From the NCBI RefSeq assembly GCF_002072155.1, contig NZ_BDIY01000002.1:124001-188000 (forward strand): a stretch of 64,000 nt of DNA, in the 5' to 3' direction. Position 1 is the first letter of the stretch, and each line of letters opens with the position of its first letter. This stretch comes from Roseovarius sp. A-2 (GTDB lineage Bacteria; Pseudomonadota; Alphaproteobacteria; Rhodobacterales; Rhodobacteraceae). Positions 1 to 8,197 of the stretch are shown in pieces. A program made the position numbers and the translations under genes. A model generated the notes under the pieces. That model saw only the letters and a list, made by a program, of their open reading frames with translations, ran no database searches and was not told the origin of the DNA.

Positions 1-609
1 ACCCATCCGATCCCGCATGAGAATGTCTCGACTGAAATCCACCGCTCAGGCGGGCCGTTCACGCTGGTGCCGTTGCCCGATCACGACGGGCGACCCTCGT
101 CCGCCATCGTGTGGATGGAGGAAGGGCCGGAGGTGGCGCGGCTGGCCGCCCTGCCAGTGGCGGCGTTCGAGGCCGAGATGAATACCCGCTCCTGTCACCT
201 CTTCGGGCCGCTGACGCTGGCCTCGCGCCGCACGGTCTGGCCGATCATCAGCCAGGTCGCAGAGCGCATGTCTGCCGAGCGTGTGGCGCTGGTGGCCGAG
301 GCCGCGCATGTGGTGCCACCCATCGGGGCGCAGGGGCTGAACATGTCGCTTGGCGATATGCGGGTGCTGCTGGAACTGTCCGAGGCGACGCCGGAGCGTC
401 TGGGCGACCGTGCGATGCTCGAGACCTATCATCGCCGTCGGCATCTGGAGGTGCGCGCGCGGGTCACGGGCATCGACCTGCTCAACCGCGCCTCGATGAT
501 GCGCGCGCAACCCTTGCGCGACGCGCGGGCGACGGCGCTCGACGCGATCTATTCAATGGCCCCGGTGCGTAAGACGCTGATGCAGATGGGGCTCGGCGCG
601 CGCGGTTGA
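1..609 (+). CDS. UbiH/Coq6-family FAD-dependent ubiquinone monooxygenase (3' part)
   Basis: The reading frame is open from the first base, so the N-terminal FAD-binding half lies outside the window; about 202 residues are visible. The motif AEAAHVVPPIGAQGLN (near base 300) is the second FAD-binding signature of the UbiH/UbiF/VisC group, where it contacts the ribityl chain. The C-terminal helices with RRRHLEVRARV are also usual for this family. Members hydroxylate the aromatic ring during ubiquinone synthesis, in a membrane-associated complex. Which ring position is modified cannot be told from this half. The gene is convergent with the glycosyltransferase gene that ends at 621. Family call is firm; the exact enzyme is not. 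Confidence 0.85.
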   Translation, partial: THPIPHENVSTEIHRSGGPFTLVPLPDHDGRPSSAIVWMEEGPEVARLAALPVAAFEAEMNTRSCHLFGPLTLASRRTVWPIISQVAERMSAERVALVAEAAHVVPPIGAQGLNMSLGDMRVLLELSEATPERLGDRAMLETYHRRRHLEVRARVTGIDLLNRASMMRAQPLRDARATALDAIYSMAPVRKTLMQMGLGARG

Positions 610-620
610 CGTGGCGCGCG

Positions 621-1679
621 TCAGCGCGACGCAGGGCCGAAAAGCGCCCCGGCAACCACCGCCGCCGCCGCGTCCCAGCCGGGCAGGGCAGCGGCGGCCC
701 GCCGCGCCCCGGCGGCATGGCGGTCACGCAGTGCCGCATCGCCCAGCATCTGCCGCAGCGCCCCGCCGAACGCCGTGGCCTCCACGGGCGGCACCAGCAA
801 CCCGGCCTCTGGCGGCACCGTATCGGGCACTGCCCCCGCGCGCGTGCTGACGATCGGCAGGCCGTGCCCCATCGCCTCGGCAAATACGATTCCGTAGCCC
901 TCGTAGCGGGTGGCCAGCGCAAAGATAGTTGCGCCCGCATAGAGCGTGTCGAGCCTGTCCTGCGGCACCTCGCCCGCGATATGGACGCGGTCCACCAGAC
1001 CCAGATCCGCCCGCAGATCGGTCAGTGCGCGCGCCGTGTCGGGCTCATGCACGCGGCCCACGATCTCGGCCCGCCAGTCAAGGTCGGCGATCTGTGCAAG
1101 CGCGCGCAACAGCACGTCATGACCTTTGCGACGTGCAAGAATCCCGACCGAGAGGATAAGCGGCGGCGTCTCGGGCTTTGGCTCCGCGTGACCGGAGGGG
1201 GTGGCCCCCGGTTGCGCTACGCTGATCCGCTCCGACGCCACGCCATAGTCGGACCCGAGCAGCCGCGCGATATGCGGGCTGGGGACCACGATATGACGGG
1301 CGAGCGCCAGATTGGCGGTTTCGCGCGCGGCCATTGTGCGCGCCTGCGCGGCCTCCAGCCCCGGTTCCAGCGCCAGCGGATGATGCACCAGCGCCACTAG
1401 TGGCGCGCGGACCTGCGCAAGCCGCGCGCTGTCGAGCGCGCCATAGGCCAGCCCGTCGACCAGCGCGGGGCACTCCGCAGGCAGCGCCGCGAGGCGGTCC
1501 AGCGCATCGGCCATGTCGGCACCGGTGGGATGGGGAAAGCTCGCGCCAAGCGGCATAGGCTGCACGTCGATCCCGCGCGCGTGCAGCGCCTCGGCCAGCC
1601 GCCGGGCATAGAGATAGCCGCCCGTCACCGTCGTGATATCGCCGGGCACCGCGAAGGCCATGGCGCGCGGCGCAGTCAT
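621..1679 (-). CDS. GT4-type glycosyltransferase, last gene of the pterin-like operon
   Basis: 352 residues. The N-terminal half begins with a GGYLYARRLAEAL stretch usual for the acceptor-side Rossmann fold. The C-terminal half carries the retaining GT4 donor-site signature: ILARRKGHDVLLRA, then YEGYGIVFAEAMGHGLPIV with the E-x7-E type pair that binds the nucleotide sugar. It therefore transfers a sugar from an activated donor; the acceptor is unknown. The ATG (1679) overlaps the stop of the upstream phosphatase gene as ATGA, so the two are probably translationally coupled. No signal peptide or membrane segment is visible, which suggests a cytosolic or soluble acceptor rather than a lipid-linked one (inference). 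Confidence 0.85.
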   Translation of the reverse strand: MTAPRAMAFAVPGDITTVTGGYLYARRLAEALHARGIDVQPMPLGASFPHPTGADMADALDRLAALPAECPALVDGLAYGALDSARLAQVRAPLVALVHHPLALEPGLEAAQARTMAARETANLALARHIVVPSPHIARLLGSDYGVASERISVAQPGATPSGHAEPKPETPPLILSVGILARRKGHDVLLRALAQIADLDWRAEIVGRVHEPDTARALTDLRADLGLVDRVHIAGEVPQDRLDTLYAGATIFALATRYEGYGIVFAEAMGHGLPIVSTRAGAVPDTVPPEAGLLVPPVEATAFGGALRQMLGDAALRDRHAAGARRAAAALPGWDAAAAVVAGALFGPASR

Positions 1680-2485
1680 GCGGGATCTCGCGCGGCACAG
1701 AGGCGCGGCGCCAGAGCCGGTGCCAGATCGGCATTCACCGCGAGGAAAGAGCCCGAGCCGAGCACGCTCTGCCCCGGACGGAGCGGCAGGACCTGCCCGC
1801 CCGCCTCGGTGACCAGCAGCATCCCCGCCGCCACGTCCCAGGGTCCGAGATTGCGCTCCCAATAGGCGTCGAGCCGTCCGGCGGCGACATAGGCCAGATC
1901 GAGCGCCGCCGCCCCCCAGCGTCGGATCCCGGCGCAGTCGGGCATTAGCGCCTCGACCTCGCGCATGCAGTCGGGCAGGGCGGTCACGCGCCCGCCCGCT
2001 GGTACGCCGGTGGCCAGCAAGGCATGCCGCAGCTCTATCCCCTCGGAGACGTGGATCGCGGTGCCGTTCAACCAGGCTCTCTGACCCACCTCGGCGCTGA
2101 AGGTCTCGTGTTTGACGGGATCGTGGATCACCCCCGCGATCACCCGGTCGCCCTGTGCCAGGGCAATGGACACCGCCCAATGCGGCAGCCCGTGCAGGAA
2201 ATTCGTGGTGCCGTCGAGCGGATCGACGATCCAGTGCAGACCGCCCAGATCGCCCGATGCGCCGGTTTCCTCGCCCAGCCAGCCGATCCCGGGGTGAGCG
2301 CTCTGCAACCGGTCGCGGATCAGCCTTTCCGCCGTCAAATCCGCGTCGGAGACGAAATCGCCCGCGGTCTTTTCCCGGCGTGACAGCGATGCGACCGTCG
2401 CAAAACGGTCGCGCAGGAGCGCGCCCGCCTCTTGCGCCACGCGGGTCATCAGGCGCAGGTCGTCGCCGCCCGGATCAACCGTCAT
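1676..2485 (-). CDS. Inositol-monophosphatase-family sugar/nucleotide phosphatase
   Basis: 269 residues, the usual size for the FIG superfamily. The metal-binding motifs are intact: GEETG around residue 76, WIVDPLDGTTNFLHGL around 88 and GPWDVAAGMLLVTEAGG near the C-terminus. These support Mg2+-dependent phosphomonoester hydrolysis. The family includes inositol monophosphatase, CysQ and fructose-1,6-bisphosphatase-like enzymes, and sequence alone does not choose among them. The start at 2485 overlaps the 3' end of the dehydrogenase gene by 11 bases, and the stop overlaps the glycosyltransferase start. In this operon it could remove phosphate from a pathway intermediate before glycosylation (inference). 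Confidence 0.85.
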   Translation of the reverse strand: MTVDPGGDDLRLMTRVAQEAGALLRDRFATVASLSRREKTAGDFVSDADLTAERLIRDRLQSAHPGIGWLGEETGASGDLGGLHWIVDPLDGTTNFLHGLPHWAVSIALAQGDRVIAGVIHDPVKHETFSAEVGQRAWLNGTAIHVSEGIELRHALLATGVPAGGRVTALPDCMREVEALMPDCAGIRRWGAAALDLAYVAAGRLDAYWERNLGPWDVAAGMLLVTEAGGQVLPLRPGQSVLGSGSFLAVNADLAPALAPRLCAARDPA

Positions 2486-3446
2486 GGCGCACCCGGTGGC
2501 AGAGCGTACCCGGAGCCTCGAGGATCGTGCCATAGTCGCGCGGCAGGTCCACGAACGCGCTTTCCCCCGAAATCAGCGTATCGAGCACCGGATCGTCGAG
2601 CAGGTGCAGCGCCATCCCGAGCCGTCTGCGGTGGCTCCAGCGGGCGGCGCGCTGCGCCGGGATGCGCCCGACCTGCGACGCGATCAGGCGCAGGCGCCTT
2701 TGATGGAACGCCCCGCCCAGGTTGACCGTTGTGGCGCGCGCGCCATACCAGCTTGCCTCGATCACCGTGGCCTCCTGCCCGGCAAGGGCCAACGCGGTCG
2801 CGAGCCCTGCATCGCTCGCCGAGGCATGGATCACCACGTCCGCCTCACCGGGGGCGTCGCCGGGCAGGGCAAAGTCGCAACGCAGGGCGTGGGCCAGTGC
2901 GGCACGCTCGGGCGCCAGGTCGATCAGGCAGGTCTCGGTGCCGGGGATGCGCGCCGCCAGATAGCCCGCGAGTGCGCCCACCGTGCCTGCGCCCACCACC
3001 GCCACCCGGTCGCCGGGCTGCACCTGCGCATCCCACAGGATGTTGAGCGCGGTTTCCATGTTGGCCGCCAGAACAGCGCGCGCCGGTGGCACGGTTTCGG
3101 GGACCGGCACGGCCATCGCGGCGGGGCAGGCGAAACGCGCCTGATGCGGATGCAGGGCAAAGACAACCTGTCCCGCCTGCGGACCTTGGGCGATACGGCC
3201 CACGGCGCTGTAGCCGTATTTGACCGGAAACGGAAAATCGCCCTCCTGCAGCGGTGCGCGCATGGTCCGGTATTCGCTTTCGGGGATCTGCCCCTCATAG
3301 ACCAGCCGCTCGGTGCCCCGGCTGATGCCGCTGTAAAGCGTGTCGATCACGCAGCCATCCAGCCCCGGCTGGACACGGGACGCCCTGATCTCGGCGCGGC
3401 GCGGCGCGGTGATCCAGAGTGCGCGGCTCTCCTCCACAGGGCGCAT
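2475..3446 (-). CDS. Zinc-independent MDR-family dehydrogenase (BchC-like)
   Basis: 323 residues. The cofactor domain has the Rossmann signature VVGAGTVGALAGYLA and an aspartate at the end of the second strand (CLIDLAP), which favours NAD(H). The N-terminal catalytic half reads YSGISRGTE and later GYSAVGRI. Classical zinc alcohol dehydrogenases have CGICGTD and GHE at these places, so the catalytic zinc ligands Cys, His and Glu look absent. The YSGIS-GTE pattern resembles BchC-type bacteriochlorophyllide dehydrogenases, but no photosynthesis genes are nearby. ATG at 3446 overlaps the upstream stop as ATGA. Substrate unknown; operon context suggests an alcohol/ketone step on a pterin-like or sugar-like intermediate (inference). 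Confidence 0.75.
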   Translation of the reverse strand: MRPVEESRALWITAPRRAEIRASRVQPGLDGCVIDTLYSGISRGTERLVYEGQIPESEYRTMRAPLQEGDFPFPVKYGYSAVGRIAQGPQAGQVVFALHPHQARFACPAAMAVPVPETVPPARAVLAANMETALNILWDAQVQPGDRVAVVGAGTVGALAGYLAARIPGTETCLIDLAPERAALAHALRCDFALPGDAPGEADVVIHASASDAGLATALALAGQEATVIEASWYGARATTVNLGGAFHQRRLRLIASQVGRIPAQRAARWSHRRRLGMALHLLDDPVLDTLISGESAFVDLPRDYGTILEAPGTLCHRVRHDG

Positions 3447-4267
3447 CAGCCGTGCAGTGCTGCGGGTTGCGGCGCGGCATGCGGCCAGGCGCAGGCTAGC
3501 GCGCGCGCGCCTACCAGACAGTCGAACACCACGTCAGAGCCCAGCCCGTAGACCTGCGTCTCGGGGCGGCGCGCCTGCGCCAGCCGTGCCACGGGCCGCG
3601 TCGTCAGCCCCTGCGGCCCGGCCCCGATCAGTAGCGGTGCGACGGCGACATGCAGCCGGGTCAGCAGATCGGCCTCGAGAAAGCGGGCGATGGTGATGGC
3701 ACCGCCCTCGACCAGCAGATGGCTGAGGCCCTTGTCGCGTAGCGCCGCGATGATCTGCCCCGGCGCGATCCAGGTGTCGCGCGGCAGGCGGATCACCTCG
3801 ACGCCCTCGGGGCGCGGCACATCGACCGTCTGGATCACGATCCGGCGCGCGCCATCCTCGGCGAAAAGCCGCGCATCGTTGGGCAGGCGGCCCGACGGGT
3901 CGATCACCACGCGCGCCGGATTGTCGCCCGGCACCAGCCGCACGGTCAGGCGCGGATTGTCGTGCAGCGCGGTCTTGACGCCGACGATCACCGCATCGAC
4001 CAGTGCGCGCATCCGGTGCAGATGCGCCAGCCCGTCGGGCCCCGAAACATCCGCCGCATCGCCCGAGACGGTGGCCACGCGCCCGTCAAGCGACTGGCCG
4101 ATCTGCGCGGCCACATGGCCGCTGCCGGGGGCCGCGATCATCGCCCCGTAAAGCTCAATCGCCGCACGCTCGCCCGCGCTCCACTCGCCGCAGCACAGGC
4201 AGGACCGGCCTGCGCGGGTTGCGAGAATCCTCTCCCAGACCTTGGGGGTTACATCGGCATTGTGCAT
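3446..4267 (-). CDS. RibD C-terminal (DHFR-fold) reductase, stand-alone
   Basis: 273 residues. From about residue 49 it matches the reductase half of RibD: AAQIGQSLDGRVAT, then VDAVIVGVKTALHDNPRLTVR and later LLVEGGAITIARFLEADLL. In riboflavin synthesis this fold reduces the ribosyl side chain of a pyrimidine with NADPH. Here the zinc deaminase half of RibD is absent. A shorter N-terminal segment of about 48 residues stands in its place and carries a C-L-C-C cluster at 23-26 with no family that I recognise. The next gene downstream overlaps it by four bases. It may reduce a pterin or pyrimidine intermediate of the cluster's product (inference). Confidence 0.75.
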   Translation of the reverse strand: MHNADVTPKVWERILATRAGRSCLCCGEWSAGERAAIELYGAMIAAPGSGHVAAQIGQSLDGRVATVSGDAADVSGPDGLAHLHRMRALVDAVIVGVKTALHDNPRLTVRLVPGDNPARVVIDPSGRLPNDARLFAEDGARRIVIQTVDVPRPEGVEVIRLPRDTWIAPGQIIAALRDKGLSHLLVEGGAITIARFLEADLLTRLHVAVAPLLIGAGPQGLTTRPVARLAQARRPETQVYGLGSDVVFDCLVGARALACAWPHAAPQPAALHG

Positions 4268-4358
4268 TCCGTACTCCGTTCGATGACGCCCTGCGCCCTG
4301 TGCGTGGCCCGGTCCGGGCCTGCCAACTCTACCCGAGATAGAGGTGGTTGTGCAAAAG

Positions 4359-5129
4359 TCATCCCCTAGCGGCCGGTGGCAGGGCCAGCAGGTCGAGATG
4401 GCCGATTTCCGCCCGTCCCTGCGCCAGCATGTCGTGCCGCGCCATGCGCCAGCCTGCGGCATCGGCACACCCGATCTCTTGCGCCGCCCCGGCGATGCCG
4501 TCCAGAAGCGCCGTCTGGAGTTGGGTCTCCTGCGGACCGAGGCGCCAGGGGCTCGGCGCGAGCTGGACCTCGAAGCCCTGCGCGCGCAACATCGCCGCCG
4601 CGCGTGGCGCGGCCTCGGGGCCAAGTGCCGGGCCAAAGCCCTTGTCGCCGCGCTGATGCGTGTTGAACCGCGCGCGGATCCGGGCATCACGCGGATCCTC
4701 GGGCTGCCAGCGCATCACCCCGTCATAGCTCAGCGCCGCGTAAAAACCGGTGCCATGCCGGGCCAGGCGCTCCGCCAGTCGCGCCAGCCATGCCTCCGAG
4801 ACCAGATCGAGCAGCGCCGAGGCGGCGACCATGCGCACGCCCTTGAGGGGTAGCCCGCCCACCTCGGCCAAATCGCCGCACAACAGCGCCGCCTGCGGAT
4901 GGCGCGCCCCGGCATGAGACAGCAGCGCCGGGTCATTGTCGAGAAACCGCCAGTCGCAACCCGCCGCCCCCGCCGCCGCAAAGGCGCGCGCCGTGGCCCC
5001 GGTGCCGCATCCCAGATCGAGCACGGCTCCGCCCCCGGCCAGCTCGACCGCGCGGGTCAGGAGGCTCGCGTCGCGCGCCCGCAAATCCGCCGGTTCGCGC
5101 AAATCCAGCCAATGGGCGTCGAACCCCAT
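4359..5129 (-). CDS. Class I SAM-dependent methyltransferase
   Basis: 256 residues. Motif I for S-adenosylmethionine binding, VLDLGCGTGATARAF, lies near residue 37, followed by an acidic strand end (RFLDNDP). This is the Rossmann-type methyltransferase fold. The rest of the chain, with LSYDGVMRWQPEDPRD and a tail rich in alanine and glutamine, gives no substrate that I recognise. The start at 5129 is chosen because it lies one base beyond the stop of the upstream PTPS-fold gene at 5131. An upstream in-frame start exists at 5174 but would run back into that gene. A 91-base gap separates it from the reductase gene. Confidence 0.8.
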   Translation of the reverse strand: MGFDAHWLDLREPADLRARDASLLTRAVELAGGGAVLDLGCGTGATARAFAAAGAAGCDWRFLDNDPALLSHAGARHPQAALLCGDLAEVGGLPLKGVRMVAASALLDLVSEAWLARLAERLARHGTGFYAALSYDGVMRWQPEDPRDARIRARFNTHQRGDKGFGPALGPEAAPRAAAMLRAQGFEVQLAPSPWRLGPQETQLQTALLDGIAGAAQEIGCADAAGWRMARHDMLAQGRAEIGHLDLLALPPAARG

Positions 5130-5130
5130 C

Positions 5131-5526
5131 TCAGAGATCGGCCTCGTACCAGCCGCGCGCGACATGGCTTTCATGCAGCGTCACGCGTATCTTGCGCAGC
5201 CGCCCGCCATCGCCAAGCCCGTCGGACGTGGCGACGTTGCGCAACGCGCTCCAGATATGGTGGCAGAGAAATTCGGTGGTGGTGAACTTGCCCGCGAATT
5301 CCGGCTTGTCGTCGAGATTGCCGTAGCGCAGCGGGGCCAGAGCCGCCGAGAGCGCCTCGGTCGCCAACCCGATATCGACGACAAGCCCGTGATCATCCAG
5401 GTCTTCGGTGAAAAACGCGGCATCCACGACGAACGTGGCCCCGTGGACGCCCTGCGCCGGGCCAAAGACCGGCGAGGGCAGGGAATGTGCGATCATGATG
5501 TGATCACGGACTTCGACGGCAAACAT
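5131..5526 (-). CDS. PTPS/QueD-fold protein lacking the catalytic triad
   Basis: 131 residues, the normal length of 6-pyruvoyl-tetrahydropterin synthase or 6-carboxytetrahydropterin synthase (QueD). Fold landmarks are kept: IAHSLP (His14), VHGATF (His28), VVDIG (48-52), FTTTEFL (81-87) and the pterin-anchoring glutamate in LHESHVARGWY (Glu119). Hand alignment to QueD shows four losses. The catalytic cysteine is Ala24. The third zinc histidine of HGH is Ala30. The LDH catalytic Asp-His pair is Arg67-Tyr68. It probably still binds a pterin-like ligand but should not perform the standard lyase reaction. First gene of the minus operon, divergent from opgH. The start at 5526 gives the usual MF-x-V opening of the family. 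Confidence 0.8.
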   Translation of the reverse strand: MFAVEVRDHIMIAHSLPSPVFGPAQGVHGATFVVDAAFFTEDLDDHGLVVDIGLATEALSAALAPLRYGNLDDKPEFAGKFTTTEFLCHHIWSALRNVATSDGLGDGGRLRKIRVTLHESHVARGWYEADL

Positions 5527-5711
5527 GGGCGTTTCCTTCAATGACTGTCGCAAGATAGCTATCATGGCCCGCCAGAGGGTCAAGCCGCGCGACAGGACCC
5601 GCGGTTCCCGGCACATGCACGAAGAATTCATTGGACCAGGGCGGGCAAGACCTTACTTGATGGTGACCGAACGTGATCAGGCCGGTCAGACCGGCACATC
5701 TGGAGAGACAG

Positions 5712-7481
5712 TTGAGCAGACTCACGACCGATCAGGACCATCGAAGCACCGACCTGTCCGAAGGCCGGGCCATAGCCGCGCGACGGCGGCTGGTGCTTGG
5801 CCTGAACGCCACGACCGTGCTCGGGCTCTTTGCGGTTATGGTGTCGTTTTTTGCCCCCTCCGGCATCTCATGGTCCGAGGCGGCGCTGCTGATCAGCTTC
5901 TCACTCACCCTGCCGTGGCTGTCGATCGGGTTCTGGAACAGCGTGCTGGGCCTGCTGCTCGACCTGCGGTATGGCGCGCGGGCGGCAACGCATGTGACAC
6001 CTGCGCTGTCGCGGGTGACCGGGGATGAGCCGCTGACCGCGCGGGTGGCCATCGTCATGCCCCTGCGCAACGAGGACCCGGACGCCTCCATCGACCGGCT
6101 GCGGCGGCTTGAGGCCGAGATCGCGCAAAGCCAATGGGCCGGGCGCTTTTCCTATCACGTGCTGAGCGACACCGACGCGCCGGGCATCGCGCTCAAGGAA
6201 GAGGCGCGCGTTGCCCAATGGCGCGCGGCGCGGCCCAATGCGCGGATCCAGTATCGCCGCCGGACCGAGAATACCGGCTATAAGGCGGGCAACATCGCCG
6301 AATTCCTGCACAGTGCCGGCGGCGAAAGCGATTTTTTCCTGCCGCTCGACGCCGATAGCGAGATGGGGGCCGATACGGTCTTTCGCCTGATCCGGGTGAT
6401 GCAGGCCAGCCCCGGGATCGGGATGTTGCAAAGCCTCGTGACCGGGCTACCCTCGCGCACTCTTTTTACCCGCGCGTTTCAGTTCGGAATGCGCCACGGG
6501 ATGCGCTCCTTCACCCTCGGCTCGGCCTGGTGGCAGGGCGATTGCGGGCCGAACTGGGGCCATAACGTGCTGATCCGCACAGCACCGTTCCGCAGCCATT
6601 GCATGCTGTGCGAATTGCCCGGACGCGGGCCGCTTTCGGGCCCGATCCTGAGCCACGACCAGCTAGAGGCGGTGCTGATCCGGCGTGCGGGCTATGAGGT
6701 GCGGGTGATGGCCGAGGAAAGCCAAAGCTTCGAGGAAAACCCGCCGAGCCTGGTGGATTTCATCCGCCGGGAATTGCGCTGGATGAACGGCAACCTGCAA
6801 TATCTGCGCCTGCTTGGCATGTCGGGGTTGAAACCGGTGAGCCGGATCCAGCTGGTGCTGGCGATCCTGATGTATGTCAGCGCGCCCGCCTGGATGGCGT
6901 TCATCCTGATCGGGGCGGCGATGGTGGCCGTACCCGGCCAGTTGAACGCGGTGCCCCCCGCCCACGGGCTTGCGCTCTTTGCCACGATCATCACGCTCAG
7001 CCTCAGCCCCAAGATCATGGGGCTGGCGCAGGTGCTGGCCCGGCCAGAGCGCCGCGCCGCCTATGGCGGGGGTGCGAGGGTGGCCATCGGCGGGTTGATC
7101 GAGATGGCGTTTTCGATGCTGACCGCGCCGATCGTGGCGCTTGCACTGACACGTTTCGCCATCGGGCTCCTCTTTGGGCAGCGCATCGGTTGGAGCGCGC
7201 AGCAACGCAGCCGCGACCGGCTCGAATGGCAGGAGGCTGCCCGCGTGCTCTGGCCGCAGACGCTGATCGGGCTGGCGCTTGGCGGGTGGTTCGCGGTCTT
7301 TGCGCCCTGGGCGATGATCTTCGGGGCTCCCATTGTGCTGTCGCTTGCCTGCGCGATCCCGATTGCTGTAGGCTCGGCCATGCCGGGGGCGGGCCGCTGG
7401 TCGCGGCGCATCGGCCTTTTCGACATCCCCGAAGACCGCGCGCCCGCGCCACATCACGCTGTGCACGCCAACACCGCCTGA
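5712..7481 (+). CDS. opgH: Glucans biosynthesis glucosyltransferase OpgH/MdoH
   Basis: About 589 residues; inner-membrane, processive GT2 glucosyltransferase that makes the backbone of osmoregulated periplasmic glucans from UDP-glucose. Visible motifs are VAIVMPLRNEDP, DTDAPG, LDADSEM (the D-x-D metal site), CGPNWGHN, LSHDQLEA and RRELRWMNGN (the Q/RxxRW product site). Hydrophobic segments lie at about residues 30-75 and in the last third. The start is uncertain: TTG at 5712 has a GGAGA ribosome site five bases upstream, while GTG at 5673 is in frame with no clear site. The short form is usual for Rhodobacter relatives. The partner gene opgG is not in this window; a YceI gene follows 16 bases downstream. 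Confidence 0.85.
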   Translation: MSRLTTDQDHRSTDLSEGRAIAARRRLVLGLNATTVLGLFAVMVSFFAPSGISWSEAALLISFSLTLPWLSIGFWNSVLGLLLDLRYGARAATHVTPALSRVTGDEPLTARVAIVMPLRNEDPDASIDRLRRLEAEIAQSQWAGRFSYHVLSDTDAPGIALKEEARVAQWRAARPNARIQYRRRTENTGYKAGNIAEFLHSAGGESDFFLPLDADSEMGADTVFRLIRVMQASPGIGMLQSLVTGLPSRTLFTRAFQFGMRHGMRSFTLGSAWWQGDCGPNWGHNVLIRTAPFRSHCMLCELPGRGPLSGPILSHDQLEAVLIRRAGYEVRVMAEESQSFEENPPSLVDFIRRELRWMNGNLQYLRLLGMSGLKPVSRIQLVLAILMYVSAPAWMAFILIGAAMVAVPGQLNAVPPAHGLALFATIITLSLSPKIMGLAQVLARPERRAAYGGGARVAIGGLIEMAFSMLTAPIVALALTRFAIGLLFGQRIGWSAQQRSRDRLEWQEAARVLWPQTLIGLALGGWFAVFAPWAMIFGAPIVLSLACAIPIAVGSAMPGAGRWSRRIGLFDIPEDRAPAPHHAVHANTA

Positions 7482-7497
7482 CACGGGAGGACCGACC

Positions 7498-8088
7498 ATG
7501 ACCCGACAGACCCTGACCGCCGCCTGCGCCTTCGTCGCCCTGAGCCTGCCGCACAGCGTGCAAGCCGAACCCGCGACATGGGCGATCGACCCCGAACATG
7601 CCGTAGTCGCCTTCACCATCATGCATGCGGGCTATGCCAAGGTGCTGGGCCGATTTTCCGAGATCGAGGGGCAGTTCACCTATGACCCCGAGACGCAAGA
7701 ACTGGGCGAGGTGAGCGCCACCATCGGCGCGCAAAGCGTCGATACCGACCACGAGAAGCGCGACAATCACGTCCGATCGCCCGATTTCCTCGATGCCGAG
7801 GCGAATCCGAAGATCACCTTTCTCGGCACCGGCAGCACGCCCGAAAACGAGACAACCGGCACCGTCACCGGCGATCTGACCATTCGCGGTGTGACCCGGC
7901 CCGTGACCCTCAACGTGACGCTCAACAAACGCGCCGATTATCCCTGCTGCCACGGCAAGGAGACGCTCGGCATCTCGGCCGGTGCCGAGATCCTGCGCTC
8001 CGAGTTCGGCAGCACCTATGCCTTGCCCGAATTCGTCGGCGACGCGGTGAGCATTATCCTTGAATTCGAGGCGATCCGCGCGGAATGA
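7498..8088 (+). CDS. YceI-family periplasmic lipid-binding-fold protein
   Basis: 196 residues. A cleavable signal peptide is visible at about 1-23 (ending SVQAEPA), followed by the YceI pattern WAIDPEHAVVAFTI, then DTDHEKRDNHVRSPDFLDAE and GDLTIRGVTRPVTL. YceI proteins are periplasmic beta-barrel lipocalin-like proteins that bind polyisoprenoid or amphiphilic ligands and are often induced by osmotic or acid stress. The ATG lies 16 bases after opgH with GGGAGGA upstream, so the two are probably cotranscribed. An osmotic-adaptation link with OpgH is reasonable but inferred. Confidence 0.85.
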   Translation: MTRQTLTAACAFVALSLPHSVQAEPATWAIDPEHAVVAFTIMHAGYAKVLGRFSEIEGQFTYDPETQELGEVSATIGAQSVDTDHEKRDNHVRSPDFLDAEANPKITFLGTGSTPENETTGTVTGDLTIRGVTRPVTLNVTLNKRADYPCCHGKETLGISAGAEILRSEFGSTYALPEFVGDAVSIILEFEAIRAE

Positions 8089-8197
8089 TCGGATTTTCTG
8101 TCTTTGGTGCCGGATCCGAAATGTGGAAATTCAGGCATTTTTATAAATAATACCAAGCTATCCGGCGAATAATTTGACAAATACCGATCTTGGGTCG

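Noticed and set aside
2475..3446. Assignment of the MDR dehydrogenase as bchC
   Set aside because: Shares the YSGIS-GTE motif but no photosynthesis gene is present in the window and the operon context is different.
5131..5526. Assignment of the PTPS-fold protein as queD
   Set aside because: Catalytic Cys, Asp-His pair and one zinc ligand are missing and no queC or queE is adjacent.
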